Assembly (NCBI GenBank): GCA_017466365.1
Contig: JAFTUG010000007.1
Location: 112,095-176,094 of the forward strand
Direction of reading: 5' to 3'
Source of the DNA: Clostridia bacterium
Lineage (GTDB): Bacteria > Bacillota > Clostridia > Oscillospirales > Acutalibacteraceae
Length of the DNA stretch: 64,000 bases
In this document: positions 9,369-18,321 of the stretch, in pieces
How positions within the stretch are numbered: position 1 is the stretch's first letter
Layout of the letters: every line of letters begins with the position of its first letter
Translations under genes and position numbers: made by a program
Notes under the pieces: model-generated
Databases searched by the model: none
What the model saw: only the letters and a program-made list of their open reading frames with translations
What the model was told of the DNA's origin: nothing

Positions 9369-9403
9369 GGGCAAGGATACCAAATCCTTGCCCTTTCTTT
9401 TTT
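9369..9403 (+). terminator. Rho-independent terminator of the M28 gene
   Basis: A ten-base-pair stem (9369-9378 with 9384-9393) has a five-base loop and is followed by a T-rich run (TTTCTTTTTT). Confidence 0.9.
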
Positions 9404-9416
9404 GCACTTTAAACAA

Positions 9417-9446
9417 TTGAAAATATATTTATAATTATGCTATAAT
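9417..9446 (+). promoter_or_regulatory. Promoter for the PHP-domain gene
   Basis: TTGAAA at 9417-9422 and TATAAT at 9441-9446 have an 18-base spacer, about 31 bases before the ATG. The gene also has an AAGGGAG ribosome site. Confidence 0.65.
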
Positions 9447-9477
9447 ATAAATATTATTTAAAGGGAGATGAAAAAAT

Positions 9478-11001
9478 ATGAAAATTGCCAAGAAAATAAT
9501 TTCCCTCCTTCTGGCGGGAACAATGGTTTTCGGCGCTTCACCCGTTTTTGCATCGGAGACAGAACCCACTCCGTCAGAAACAACAAAAAAGAACTATATC
9601 ATTGACAGCCCTTATGATGAAATTAACTGGGATAAGTGGGAGGATTACAAAACTCAGCTTCATTGCCACACAACGGCAAGCGACGGATTCCTTACCATTG
9701 ACGAATTCTGCAGAATGCACTATGCACTTGACTATGAAATAGTTGCACTTACAGACCACGGTACTCTTAACAGAGGCTGGAATGTTGAACCCGAAACAGT
9801 TCCTATTATGCGTTTAATCAAAAAAGAACGCACAAAGATGGCTGATATTATCCCCATTCCCGAAAATGAATATCAGGCTTATCTGAACGGCACACACTCC
9901 GAAAGAAGCTTTATAACCTCTGCAGGAGATACTCTTACAAGAACAAGCACAAACGGTATGCTCGATGTTCCTCTCGGAATTGAGCTGAACATGGCAACAC
10001 CCATTGCAGACTGCCATCTTACCGGATACTGGGCAGAATACGGTCAGGGACTTGCAGGCGTTTTCGGCGATTACGAAACACCCACCAAGGGCGTTAAAGA
10101 TGCCGGCGGCATTTCCTTCCTTTCCCATGTTGGTGAATATGTTTACACCGATAAGGATTCGGAGAAATATGTTGGTCAGAAGATTGACGAATACTATGTA
10201 AACAAATTCGCAAGACTCTTCCTTGACAATGCAGGCTCATCACTCGGTACAGGCATCAACAGCGCAACGGATGCACATACCCGCTGCGACCGTATCCTTT
10301 ACGACCAGATTCTTCAGAAAACCATTCCTTACGGCGTTGTTCCCTGGGGTAACACATTCGCTGACTCACACAATGAATCTTCGGTTAACGATGCTTACAC
10401 AATGAGCTGGATGCCCGAGCTTTCACTTGAAGCCTTCCGTGAATGCCTTGAAGAAGGTCAGTTCTTCTCAATATCCCACTTCTCAAACGGTGTTGAACTC
10501 AACGGCATGGTTGAAATGCCCGGCTTTGTTGAGCAGGATGTTTATGATACTAAATCATACTGGCTTGACAATACTCCTCAGGTTAAAAGAATGAACGTTG
10601 ACCAGGATGCAGATACAATCACTGTTGAAGGCATCAATGCCAATATCATCACATGGGTATCAAACGGTGAAGTTATTAAGAGAGAAAGCTTTGAAAACGG
10701 TAAGGCAACACTTGACCTTCACAACGATGAATTCCTTGCAGAGCCTTATATGTATGTAAGATTCTATCTTTCGGGCGATAACGGCATATGCTATTCACAG
10801 CCCCTTGTTCTCAACGTTGAAGGCGAAGAGTTTGAAAAAGTATGTGTTCCCGAAACACGCGATATTTCAACTTTCCTCAGAGGTCTTGTAACGGTTATTG
10901 ACGTTGCTTTCTTCAGACTTAACCCGATTATCTGGATATTCAAATATTTCGCTCTCGGTTATAATCCGATAACCCTCGAAAGACTTATAAATCCGTTCTA
11001 A
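9478..11001 (+). CDS. Secreted PHP-domain metal-dependent phosphoesterase
   Basis: The 507-residue protein carries a clear signal peptide (MKIAKKIISLLLAGTMVFGASPVFA). The PHP domain follows: QLHCHTTASDGFLT (first metal motif, near residue 60), VALTDHG, GIELN, FLSHVGEY, TDAHTRCD and a DSH at about residue 300. PHP domains use three metals to hydrolyse phosphoesters. Its C-terminal 45 residues contain a hydrophobic stretch (VIDVAFFRLNPIIWIFKYFA) that may associate with the membrane. Exported PHP proteins are less studied than the polymerase-linked and histidinol-phosphatase forms, so the substrate is open. Confidence 0.8.
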   Translation: MKIAKKIISLLLAGTMVFGASPVFASETEPTPSETTKKNYIIDSPYDEINWDKWEDYKTQLHCHTTASDGFLTIDEFCRMHYALDYEIVALTDHGTLNRGWNVEPETVPIMRLIKKERTKMADIIPIPENEYQAYLNGTHSERSFITSAGDTLTRTSTNGMLDVPLGIELNMATPIADCHLTGYWAEYGQGLAGVFGDYETPTKGVKDAGGISFLSHVGEYVYTDKDSEKYVGQKIDEYYVNKFARLFLDNAGSSLGTGINSATDAHTRCDRILYDQILQKTIPYGVVPWGNTFADSHNESSVNDAYTMSWMPELSLEAFRECLEEGQFFSISHFSNGVELNGMVEMPGFVEQDVYDTKSYWLDNTPQVKRMNVDQDADTITVEGINANIITWVSNGEVIKRESFENGKATLDLHNDEFLAEPYMYVRFYLSGDNGICYSQPLVLNVEGEEFEKVCVPETRDISTFLRGLVTVIDVAFFRLNPIIWIFKYFALGYNPITLERLINPF

Positions 11002-11010
11002 ATAAAATTA

Positions 11011-11045
11011 CCGCCGTAATTCTCAATGAGAGTTACGGCGGTTTT
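11011..11045. terminator. Bidirectional terminator between the PHP gene and the pot operon
   Basis: CCGCCGTAA (11011-11019) pairs with TTACGGCGG (11033-11041), and the inner bases extend the stem. A T run follows on the plus strand, and an A-rich flank gives a T-rich exit on the minus strand. It serves the converging genes on both sides. Confidence 0.88.
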
Positions 11046-11054
11046 TATTATGTA

Positions 11055-12320
11055 TCAAACACTTTCACGGTATTTCTTTCTTGCATATCTGAAAATAATA
11101 TATGCAATACAAATCAATGCAAATATTCCGATATAAAGTGCATATTTTTGAGCCTCGGGAGTCATTTCTTCGCCGTTATCAACAGCAGCCGATTCATCGC
11201 CGCCGAAGAAAAACGCGGAATTTCCCGTGCCCGAAGGAACATGATTCTTGACGTCATCCCAAAGTGTGCTCATAAGAGAAAGAATTTCGGGTTCAAGGTT
11301 CAGGAAAAGCTGTGTTTTGAACTGACCGTCTGCGGGATAGAGAATTTCATTCTCATAATATGAATACTCGGGATTGGTATAAACCTCGGTGTGAGGGCTT
11401 GCATAGCAGATATATTCCGCATTTGCAAGAGCTACCTCTGGTTCAAGAAGGAAGTTGATGTAAAGCTCTGCGGCAAGCTTGTTTTTTGAGCCTTTAAGAA
11501 TACATGCCGCATCAACGAAAAAGTTAACACCCTCATCGGGGTAAACAAATGCAAGGTCAGGATTGTTTTCCTGCATTGAAAGGAAATCGCCTGCGTAATA
11601 AGGCGCAAGAGCAGCTTCGCCCGATTCCATTTTAAGGAAAACCTCATCATTTACATATGCGGGAGAAACATTCTTCTGCTCTTTAAGAAGCTCTGCGGCA
11701 ACTCTCCACGAAGCAGGAGACTCGTTATTATAGTCCATTCCGAGAACACTCTGTGCAATTGCAAAAGCATCACGGGGATTATTAAACATCAGAATGCTGT
11801 TTGAATATTTCTCGTCCCAAAGAGAGGTCCAGCTTGTGGGTGCCTCATCAACCATTGCAGTGTTATAAATAAGACCTACCATGCCTACTGTATAAGGCAC
11901 GGAATAGATGTTGTCGGGGTCATGTGCAAGGTTTTTATATTTTTCGGGAATATATTTATAGTTTGGGATATTTGAAAAATCAACGGGCTGAAGCATATCC
12001 TCGGCTATCATTCTTTCAATCATGTAATCCGAAGGAATTACGATATCGTAGGAAACTCCGCCGCCCTTGAGCTTTGAATACATAACCTCGTTGTTATCGT
12101 AGGTTTCATACACAACATTGATGCCGTATTTTTCCTCAAATGCCGCATTGACGTCAAGAGAATCATCAACACCGTCGGAAATGTATTCACCCCAGTTATA
12201 AACATAAAGAGTTGTGCCTCTTAAAGCATCTATTTCGCTCTGCTCTGCCGCAAAAGCAAACACGCAGGGAACAAGAGCAATAATCAGCGCAAGAAACGCC
12301 GATACAATTCTGTTTTTCAA
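11055..12320 (-). CDS. potD: Spermidine/putrescine ABC transporter substrate-binding protein with C-terminal membrane anchor
   Basis: The 421-residue protein binds polyamines outside the membrane. It has a signal peptide (MKNRIVSAFLALIIALVPCVFAFA) and PotD-type motifs: LYVYNWGEYISDGVDDSLD, YETYDNNEVMYSKLKGG, YDIVIPSDYMIERM and VPYTVGMVGLIYN. Unlike usual PotD it ends in a transmembrane helix (IGIFALICIAYIIF) with a basic tail, so it is probably tethered at the C-terminus. I chose the TTG at 12320, because AAAGGAG lies eight bases ahead and would be inside the gene if the GTG nine bases upstream were used. It is the last gene of potABCD. Confidence 0.9.
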   Translation of the reverse strand: MKNRIVSAFLALIIALVPCVFAFAAEQSEIDALRGTTLYVYNWGEYISDGVDDSLDVNAAFEEKYGINVVYETYDNNEVMYSKLKGGGVSYDIVIPSDYMIERMIAEDMLQPVDFSNIPNYKYIPEKYKNLAHDPDNIYSVPYTVGMVGLIYNTAMVDEAPTSWTSLWDEKYSNSILMFNNPRDAFAIAQSVLGMDYNNESPASWRVAAELLKEQKNVSPAYVNDEVFLKMESGEAALAPYYAGDFLSMQENNPDLAFVYPDEGVNFFVDAACILKGSKNKLAAELYINFLLEPEVALANAEYICYASPHTEVYTNPEYSYYENEILYPADGQFKTQLFLNLEPEILSLMSTLWDDVKNHVPSGTGNSAFFFGGDESAAVDNGEEMTPEAQKYALYIGIFALICIAYIIFRYARKKYRESV

Positions 12321-12346
12321 ATTTATCACTCCTTTGAGTAACCGCT

Positions 12347-13153
12347 TTATTGCTTTTTCTTTGACCTCTCATCGCTCTTCTGCTGGGCAATATTATAGAG
12401 GATAAGCAAAAGAAGAATGCTTACAAAAATCAAAGCGGAAAGTGCATACATATCGGGTTTTACTCTCTTCTTGGTCATTGAGAAAATTGCCACAGGAAGA
12501 GTCTGGAAACCCGGACCGCTGGTGAAATAACTGATAATGAAATCATCCAGCGAAAGAGTGAACGCCATAATCATACCCGTGATAATACCCGGCATGATTG
12601 ACGGAAGAACAACCTTGAAGAAAGCCGACGCAGGCTTGCAGCCAAGATCCTGTGCCGCTTCGGCAAGGTTTCTGTCCGTTTGGCGAAGCTTTGGAAGAAC
12701 GGTCAATATAATATAAGGCAGATTGAATGTTACATGGGCGATAAGTAGAGTTCCGAAACCAAGAACCGCATCATCGCTGAAAAGTCTGCCGACAAAAACA
12801 AAAAGAAGCATCATTGAAATACCTGTTACGATTTCGGGGTTCATCATAGGAATGTTTGTTACCGCCATAACACCCGAACGTGGAATGCCTTTTTTGAATT
12901 TATCAATTCCGACCGCAGCGGCAGTGCCGAGAACGGTTGCAATAAGCGATGAACTGACTGCAAGAATAAGCGTGTTATAAAGCGACCTGAGTGTTGCTTC
13001 ATCCTCAAGAAGAACTCTGTACCAATCAAGCGAAAAGCCCGAGAACACGCTTGTGCTGCTGGATGAATTGAATGAAAAAACAATCATTACAACAATCGGA
13101 GCATAGAGAAAAAGGAATACGAGGGCGGTATATACTTTTGAAGCAATTTTCAT
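12347..13153 (-). CDS. potC: Spermidine/putrescine ABC transporter permease
   Basis: The 268-residue inner-membrane subunit has about six helices. The permease EAA loop is visible as LAEAAQDLGCKPASAFFKVVLPSIMPGI, which contacts the ATPase. It begins FNSSSSTSVFSGFSLDWYRVLL after the first helix, as PotC proteins do. The ATG overlaps the end of potB by four bases and GGAGG is present upstream. It forms the channel with PotB. Confidence 0.92.
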   Translation of the reverse strand: MKIASKVYTALVFLFLYAPIVVMIVFSFNSSSSTSVFSGFSLDWYRVLLEDEATLRSLYNTLILAVSSSLIATVLGTAAAVGIDKFKKGIPRSGVMAVTNIPMMNPEIVTGISMMLLFVFVGRLFSDDAVLGFGTLLIAHVTFNLPYIILTVLPKLRQTDRNLAEAAQDLGCKPASAFFKVVLPSIMPGIITGMIMAFTLSLDDFIISYFTSGPGFQTLPVAIFSMTKKRVKPDMYALSALIFVSILLLLILYNIAQQKSDERSKKKQ

Positions 13154-13974
13154 ATTACCATGCCCTCCTCATCACCTGAAAAGCGGTTCATAACCGCCAT
13201 GCAGATAAGAATAAGCACCATAAGAACAAGAGAGAGCGATGCACCGAGATTATAGTTATAAGACTGTTGGAACTGTCTTTCAATAACATCGCCGATAAGG
13301 TCAAATGATCCGCCGCCGAGCTTCTGTGAAATATAGAAAGTGCTGACTGACGGAACGAAAACCATGGTGATTCCCGAAACAATGCCGGGCATACTCATGG
13401 GAATAATGCATTTTCTCACAACGGTAAGACCGTTGCCGCCGAGATCCTGACATGCTTCAACCATGCTGCGGTCAAGCTTTGCCATAACCGAATAAATCGG
13501 CATAATCATATAGGGCAGGAAATTATAAACCATACCCAATATAACCGCTCCCTCGGTGTTAATCATATGTATCGGGTCAATTCCGATCTTTCCGAGAAAG
13601 CTGTTGATAATACCCGTATCCTGCAAAAGAGCCATCCATGAATATGTTCTGATAAGAAAGCTCATCCACATTGGTAGCATAACAAGCATAACAAGAGTCC
13701 GCTGCACCTTTTCCGTTTTCTGTGAAATAATATAAGCAAGAGGAAATGCAATAATCAGGCAGATTATCGTTGCTACTATGCCGAACCAGATTGAACGCAG
13801 AAAGGTGGGAATATATTTACCGAGTGCTTCAATATTTTCAAACGTGAATGCACCCGAAGCATCGGTGAATGAATAATACACAACAAAAATCAGCGGAGCA
13901 ACTATAAACAGAACAGACCATACGATATAAGGAGAGGCTATCAGCTTGGTTTTGAGAGAAGAACGGTTGCTCAT
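13150..13974 (-). CDS. potB: Spermidine/putrescine ABC transporter permease
   Basis: The 274-residue inner-membrane subunit has six predicted helices. The EAA loop is [27 protein letters not shown], and the N-terminal [23 protein letters not shown] segment is typical of PotB. Its ATG overlaps the potA stop (ATGA), so translation is coupled. It partners PotC in the polyamine channel. Confidence 0.92.
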   Translation of the reverse strand: MSNRSSLKTKLIASPYIVWSVLFIVAPLIFVVYYSFTDASGAFTFENIEALGKYIPTFLRSIWFGIVATIICLIIAFPLAYIISQKTEKVQRTLVMLVMLPMWMSFLIRTYSWMALLQDTGIINSFLGKIGIDPIHMINTEGAVILGMVYNFLPYMIMPIYSVMAKLDRSMVEACQDLGGNGLTVVRKCIIPMSMPGIVSGITMVFVPSVSTFYISQKLGGGSFDLIGDVIERQFQQSYNYNLGASLSLVLMVLILICMAVMNRFSGDEEGMVI

Positions 13975-15095
13975 TCCTCCACCTCCTCCTCGGCGTTGGA
14001 GAGCTCATCAAACTCCTCGCTGAAGGAGCTGTAGTCTCCGTATATACCCGAATACTCGGATTTTTTCATAATATGTATTGCATCGGGCTCAATAAAGAGT
14101 CCGATTTTTGCACCCTCGGGCTGATAATCCGTTGTCTGAATCATCCACTTGAAGCCGCCGATATCAACAATAATTTCAAAGTGAACACCCTTGAAGGTTA
14201 CAGAGGTTACAACACCGCAGAGCATGCCTTTTTCAGGCTCAACAACATCAACATCCTCGGGACGGACTACAACGTCAACCGCCTCATTCTTGCCGAAGCC
14301 CTTGTCAAGGCATTCAAAACGGTGACCCGAGAAATCAACAAGACAGTCATCAATCATTACGCCATCAAGAATATTGCTTTCACCGATAAAATCGGCAACG
14401 AAAGCATTTTTCGGCTCATTATATATATCAAGAGGAGTGCCTATCTGCTGGATAACACCGCCGTCCATAACAACTATGGTGTCGGACATTGAGAGGGCTT
14501 CCTCCTGGTCATGGGTAACATAAATAAAGGTTATGCCGAGTCTCTGCTGAATATTTTTAAGCTCCACCTGCATATCCTTGCGAAGCTTGAGGTCAAGCGC
14601 ACCGAGAGGCTCATCAAGAAGAAGAACACGGGGTTTAACGGCCAAAGCTCTTGCAATTGCAACTCTCTGCTGCTGACCGCCTGAAAGCGAATTTATATTG
14701 CGTTTATTAAAGCCCGTCAGGTTAACCAGAGCGAGCATTTCTTCAACGGTTTCTTTAATCTGCTTTTCGGGAACCTTTTTAATTCTTAAACCGAAAGCAA
14801 CGTTTTCATAAACATTAAGGTGCGGGAAAAGGGCATAACGCTGAAAAATAGTGTTAACCTGCCTTTTGTGAGGAGGAACACCATTAATCTTTTTGCCTTC
14901 AAAAATAACCTCACCTTCGTCGGGTTCAATAAATCCTGCAATTATCCTGAGTGTGGTTGTTTTACCGCAGCCCGAAGGACCGAGAAATGTTATAAACTCC
15001 TTATCACGAATGTAGAGGTTCAGATTTTTAAGCACCTGATTATTTCCGAATGTTACGGAAATATTTTTCAAATCTATTATCGCATTTTTTTCCAA
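13971..15095 (-). CDS. potA: Spermidine/putrescine ABC transporter ATP-binding protein
   Basis: The 374-residue ATPase has Walker [10 protein letters not shown] near residue 40, the Q-loop, signature LSGGQQQR, Walker [12 protein letters not shown] and the switch His in [10 protein letters not shown]-terminal TOBE-like regulatory region follows from about residue 240, ending in an acidic tail. The start is a TTG at 15095 behind AGAGGGG. It is the first gene of potABCD and drives polyamine import. Confidence 0.93.
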   Translation of the reverse strand: MEKNAIIDLKNISVTFGNNQVLKNLNLYIRDKEFITFLGPSGCGKTTTLRIIAGFIEPDEGEVIFEGKKINGVPPHKRQVNTIFQRYALFPHLNVYENVAFGLRIKKVPEKQIKETVEEMLALVNLTGFNKRNINSLSGGQQQRVAIARALAVKPRVLLLDEPLGALDLKLRKDMQVELKNIQQRLGITFIYVTHDQEEALSMSDTIVVMDGGVIQQIGTPLDIYNEPKNAFVADFIGESNILDGVMIDDCLVDFSGHRFECLDKGFGKNEAVDVVVRPEDVDVVEPEKGMLCGVVTSVTFKGVHFEIIVDIGGFKWMIQTTDYQPEGAKIGLFIEPDAIHIMKKSEYSGIYGDYSSFSEEFDELSNAEEEVEE

Positions 15096-15158
15096 TTATG
15101 CAGCCCCTCTCTGCCTTTACCGCATTAAACGGATAAGCGGCTTATTATATTAATATAA

Positions 15159-15187
15159 AATATAGTGCAAAAACCTTCAAATGTCAA
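15159..15187 (-). promoter_or_regulatory. Promoter of the potABCD operon; the rest of the 15096-15387 gap is the sigG leader
   Basis: Read on the minus strand, TTGACA (15187-15182) and TATATT (15164-15159) are 17 bases apart, about 64 bases before potA. The remainder of the gap towards sigG is AT-rich. I found no convincing hairpin or housekeeping promoter for sigG there. Confidence 0.7.
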
Positions 15188-15387
15188 CAATTTTTTTAAC
15201 AAAATCGTGAAAAAACCGTTTCGGTTCGGAGTTGTCAAATATTTTTCTTTGATTTGCTCTCAAATACTCTTTATAGCTCCGTTTTTCTCGTTTTTTTATT
15301 TCAAAAAAATTTTAGATAATTTATGGTAAATAACCCCGTTGCAAAAGGGCAATACTGTTCTTGAACAAAATTTTTCGGGGTGATTAT

Positions 15388-16164
15388 TTGCAATTCAACA
15401 AGGTTGAAATCTGCGGAGTCAATACTGCAAAGCTCAAGGTTCTTAAAGAAAGCGAAAAAATCGAGCTGCTCAAAAAAGCTCGTGCAGGTGATAAGAAGGC
15501 AAGAGACGAGCTTGTTACAGGAAATTTAAGGCTCGTTTTAAGTGTTATACAGCGTTTTGCGAACAGGGGCGAAAATCCCGATGACCTTTTTCAGGTGGGC
15601 TGCATCGGGCTGATTAAGGCAATTGATAACTTTGATTTAACCCTTGATGTAAGATTCAGCACATACGCCTGTCCAATGATTATAGGCGAAGTGAGACGGC
15701 ATTTGAGGGATAACAACCCGATAAGAGTAAGCCGCTCCGTGAGGGACACTGCTTACCATGCAATGCAGGTGCGTGAAAGGCTCATAAACGAGCTTGAACG
15801 CGACCCTACTCCCGAGGAAATAGCAAAGGAGCTTGGGATCGAAAAAGAAAGTGTTGTCATTGCGCTTGATGCCATAGTCGAGCCCGTTTCGCTTAATGAA
15901 CCCGTTTATTCCGACGGCGGCGATACAATATATGTTATGGACCAAATAGGCGATACCGAAACCGACGAAAGCTGGCTTGAAGAAATACTTTTGAAGCAGG
16001 CGATAAAATCTTTGAGCGACAGAGAGAAAAAAATCCTCCATCTGCGTTTTATGCAAGGCAAAACACAAATGGAGGTTGCAAACGAAATCGGCATATCACA
16101 AGCCCAGGTTTCAAGGCTTGAAAAAGGAGCAATAAAGAGAATCAAGGATAATAACAGAGTGTGA
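15388..16164 (+). CDS. sigG: RNA polymerase forespore-specific sigma factor SigG
   Basis: The 258-residue sigma-70 family protein opens with NKVEICGVNTAKLKVL, the N-terminal signature that separates SigG from SigF, SigB and SigE. Region 2 contains NLRLVLSVIQRF and DDLFQVGCIGLIKAIDNFD. Region 3 begins near RVSRSVRDTAYHAMQVRERL. Region 4 has the helix-turn-helix MEVANEIGISQAQVSRLEKGA. The TTG at 15388 follows a GGGGTGA site and gives the usual length; an earlier in-frame TTG at 15361 lacks one. SigG drives late forespore genes. Here it stands alone rather than after spoIIGA-sigE. Confidence 0.95.
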   Translation: MQFNKVEICGVNTAKLKVLKESEKIELLKKARAGDKKARDELVTGNLRLVLSVIQRFANRGENPDDLFQVGCIGLIKAIDNFDLTLDVRFSTYACPMIIGEVRRHLRDNNPIRVSRSVRDTAYHAMQVRERLINELERDPTPEEIAKELGIEKESVVIALDAIVEPVSLNEPVYSDGGDTIYVMDQIGDTETDESWLEEILLKQAIKSLSDREKKILHLRFMQGKTQMEVANEIGISQAQVSRLEKGAIKRIKDNNRV

Positions 16165-16166
16165 AA

Positions 16167-16200
16167 AACGGAGTGGCTCATATGAGTCACTCCGTTAATC
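16167..16200. terminator. Bidirectional terminator between sigG and the metallophosphoesterase gene
   Basis: AACGGAGTG (16167-16175) pairs with CACTCCGTT (16188-16196) through an almost perfect palindrome centred on CATATG. Short T/A runs lie on both sides. Confidence 0.85.
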
Positions 16201-16201
16201 A

Positions 16202-17581
16202 TTATTTTTCAATCACATAAGTTGCATATGAAAGCATTTCGCCGCGCATAAAATCAACTGCCGTGAGAACAATTTTGTCCTCATAAACAGTTACTATCAT
16301 ACCCTCGGAGGAGCGCATATAATGCTCGGTTGTATCGGCAAGATTTGCCGTTGTTCTTCTGGGAGAAGCAACACTTGAAAGGTGAACCATTGTTGCGTAT
16401 TCACCATTATAGTCTGCAATGTTGAGGTTGGGATTAAGCTCCTGCATATCGTAAGCCCAATGGGAATGACCGTTAAAGAATACAACATTTTCATACTTAT
16501 CCATCAAGCCTCTGAAGCGCACCTCATCGGGGCAGCCGTTGGTGAACGGAAGGTCATACTGGTGACCTGCATCATTAACAAGGTTTCCTTCGCCTGTTCC
16601 GAGAACTTCTCCCTCTACGGGGTTATTGAGGAAGGTATGGAAGAAAAGGTAAACGGTTGTATCTTTATATTTTTCAAGCTGTGCTTCAAGCCAGTCAAGC
16701 TGTTCATCTTTCAGAATACGGCTGGTTGCTTCATTATAATCCCATGCAAACTGCGAAAGGAAAACAAAAACGTCGCCGTCAATGCTTTCGGGAGCATAAA
16801 CAAAATCAAGTCCGTTATCCGAAACTTCAACAATGCCCTCTGCCTTCGTTTCGCCGTAAACACCCGTATTAATAAGCTCCTGCCAATTTTCAAGGCTGAA
16901 CTGATTATCTACATCATGGTTGCCGGTGCAGGTATAAACGGGATAATCATGTTCGGAAACAATACTGTTAAATTTTTCAAACGCATCTCTTTCACCATGA
17001 ACGGAAAGGTCGCCCGAAATCGCAACAAGCTCAACATCAAAATTATCGATAAAGTTGAGTGCGTTTGAGAAGGTAAGGCATGAATCATCACCCGAAAGAG
17101 AGCCGTTATATCTGTTAAAATGAACGTCGCTGAGTGCGCCAAAGGTGTAGGTTTTTGCGCCGTAATCGAAAACCTTTTCTTCGGGTATATCGGTTTCACC
17201 CGAGAAAATGCCACATCTGTATGCAAGCACGGTTTCAGCACCCTCGGGGATTGCAGTAAAGGGATGAACCTCAAAACTGCCCTCACCATCATCAACCTCA
17301 ACGGTTGCAAGCTCGCTGTAATAAGCCTTTGAATTGCCGACATCAACAGAAAGCTTATTGCCGCAGCAATCGCCCCAGTAGATATCATATTTTCCGTCCA
17401 TTGAAGCGGTAACGGTTATTTCACCTGCAGCAGAGCCGGCTTCATCGTTTAAAAAATCATACTCAATTGTTGCAACATTGCCCATAAAGGGAAGTGAAAT
17501 CGATATGCTGTTAAATGAAACAACAAGGGGCATGAGCATTGCAAAAAATGCGGCAGAAATTCTTGTTAAAATCGAAACCAT
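16202..17581 (-). CDS. Secreted calcineurin-like metallophosphoesterase
   Basis: The 459-residue protein has an N-terminal hydrophobic export signal (about residues 8-30), a beta-rich region to about residue 145, then the binuclear-metal phosphoesterase core: LSDVHFNRYNG, ISGDLSVHGE, TGNHDVDN, an FFHTF segment and FNGHSHWA. These supply the expected Asp, His and Asn metal ligands. The C-terminus (about 50 residues) is beta-rich. The substrate is unknown; exported members hydrolyse nucleotides or phosphoesters. The ATG follows AAGGAGG. It converges on sigG. Confidence 0.88.
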   Translation of the reverse strand: MVSILTRISAAFFAMLMPLVVSFNSISISLPFMGNVATIEYDFLNDEAGSAAGEITVTASMDGKYDIYWGDCCGNKLSVDVGNSKAYYSELATVEVDDGEGSFEVHPFTAIPEGAETVLAYRCGIFSGETDIPEEKVFDYGAKTYTFGALSDVHFNRYNGSLSGDDSCLTFSNALNFIDNFDVELVAISGDLSVHGERDAFEKFNSIVSEHDYPVYTCTGNHDVDNQFSLENWQELINTGVYGETKAEGIVEVSDNGLDFVYAPESIDGDVFVFLSQFAWDYNEATSRILKDEQLDWLEAQLEKYKDTTVYLFFHTFLNNPVEGEVLGTGEGNLVNDAGHQYDLPFTNGCPDEVRFRGLMDKYENVVFFNGHSHWAYDMQELNPNLNIADYNGEYATMVHLSSVASPRRTTANLADTTEHYMRSSEGMIVTVYEDKIVLTAVDFMRGEMLSYATYVIEK

Positions 17582-17615
17582 ATTTATTTCCTCCTTGATT
17601 TTGATATATAGTATA

Positions 17616-18302
17616 TTACATCAATGCAACAGACATTGCAAGCAAAATTTGCGCGGGATAGTATGTAGAAAGCTCAACTGTAACCCATATATTTTTGCGT
17701 TTAATAGGTGTAAAATACAAAAATCCGAGACAGGTATCACTGATAAGAAAAAGGCATGAGCCGATAAACGCAAGCAGAAATGCAGGGCTTTTCTGCGAAT
17801 ACAAAAGAACGGCGGATGCCGCAACCTTATATATCAGCGCACCGTAATAAACACTCATAATCATCTTGAGCTTTGTATCTGCCTTCATTTTGAAAATACT
17901 CATCATTACGGCGGCAAGAGGTATGCCGATAATTCCGATAATCAATGCGGTAAGATTGAACCCGCCTATTGAGATAAATGCAGAAAGAGTAAAAATATGT
18001 CCCACAAGAAAATAAAGCGTTCCGAGCGGTATCAGCTTACCCCTGAAGGTTGGCGCGACCTCTTTGATGCCGAGAAGCACATCGCCGAAAAATCCGAACA
18101 TCAGGGCAAAGCAGACAAGGCAAAAATAATATGTGTTATGAGGGCTCATACAATAACCAACAACAGCAACGGAGATGAAGCCGAAGCTTGCCATGAATTT
18201 ACACATCATTCCCTCAAAGGCCTTGCCTTTTCGCCGCAAAGCCACACACCCGACCGCAAAAACAACTGTTACAACAGACAAAACATAACACAGCGGTGAC
18301 AT
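17616..18302 (-). CDS. YhhN / lysoplasmalogenase-like membrane protein
   Basis: The 228-residue protein is nearly all hydrophobic, with about eight helices. It carries the TMEM86/YhhN pattern, including LMFGFFGDVLLG, the LGTLYFLVGHIFT segment and LFLISDTCLGF near the end, with the conserved Asp residues thought to be catalytic in lysoplasmalogenases. Such enzymes cleave the vinyl-ether bond of lysoplasmalogens; plasmalogens are common in anaerobic Clostridia, which fits. I chose the ATG at 18302, because GGAGG lies seven bases ahead and inside the longer reading from 18320. Confidence 0.75.
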   Translation of the reverse strand: MSPLCYVLSVVTVVFAVGCVALRRKGKAFEGMMCKFMASFGFISVAVVGYCMSPHNTYYFCLVCFALMFGFFGDVLLGIKEVAPTFRGKLIPLGTLYFLVGHIFTLSAFISIGGFNLTALIIGIIGIPLAAVMMSIFKMKADTKLKMIMSVYYGALIYKVAASAVLLYSQKSPAFLLAFIGSCLFLISDTCLGFLYFTPIKRKNIWVTVELSTYYPAQILLAMSVALM

Positions 18303-18321
18303 TGTTCTTCCTCCATTCAAA

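Noticed and set aside
15310-15387. A SigF- or SigG-type promoter upstream of sigG
   Set aside because: A GGGCAATACT stretch loosely resembles the -10 of forespore promoters, but no matching -35 lies at the right distance.
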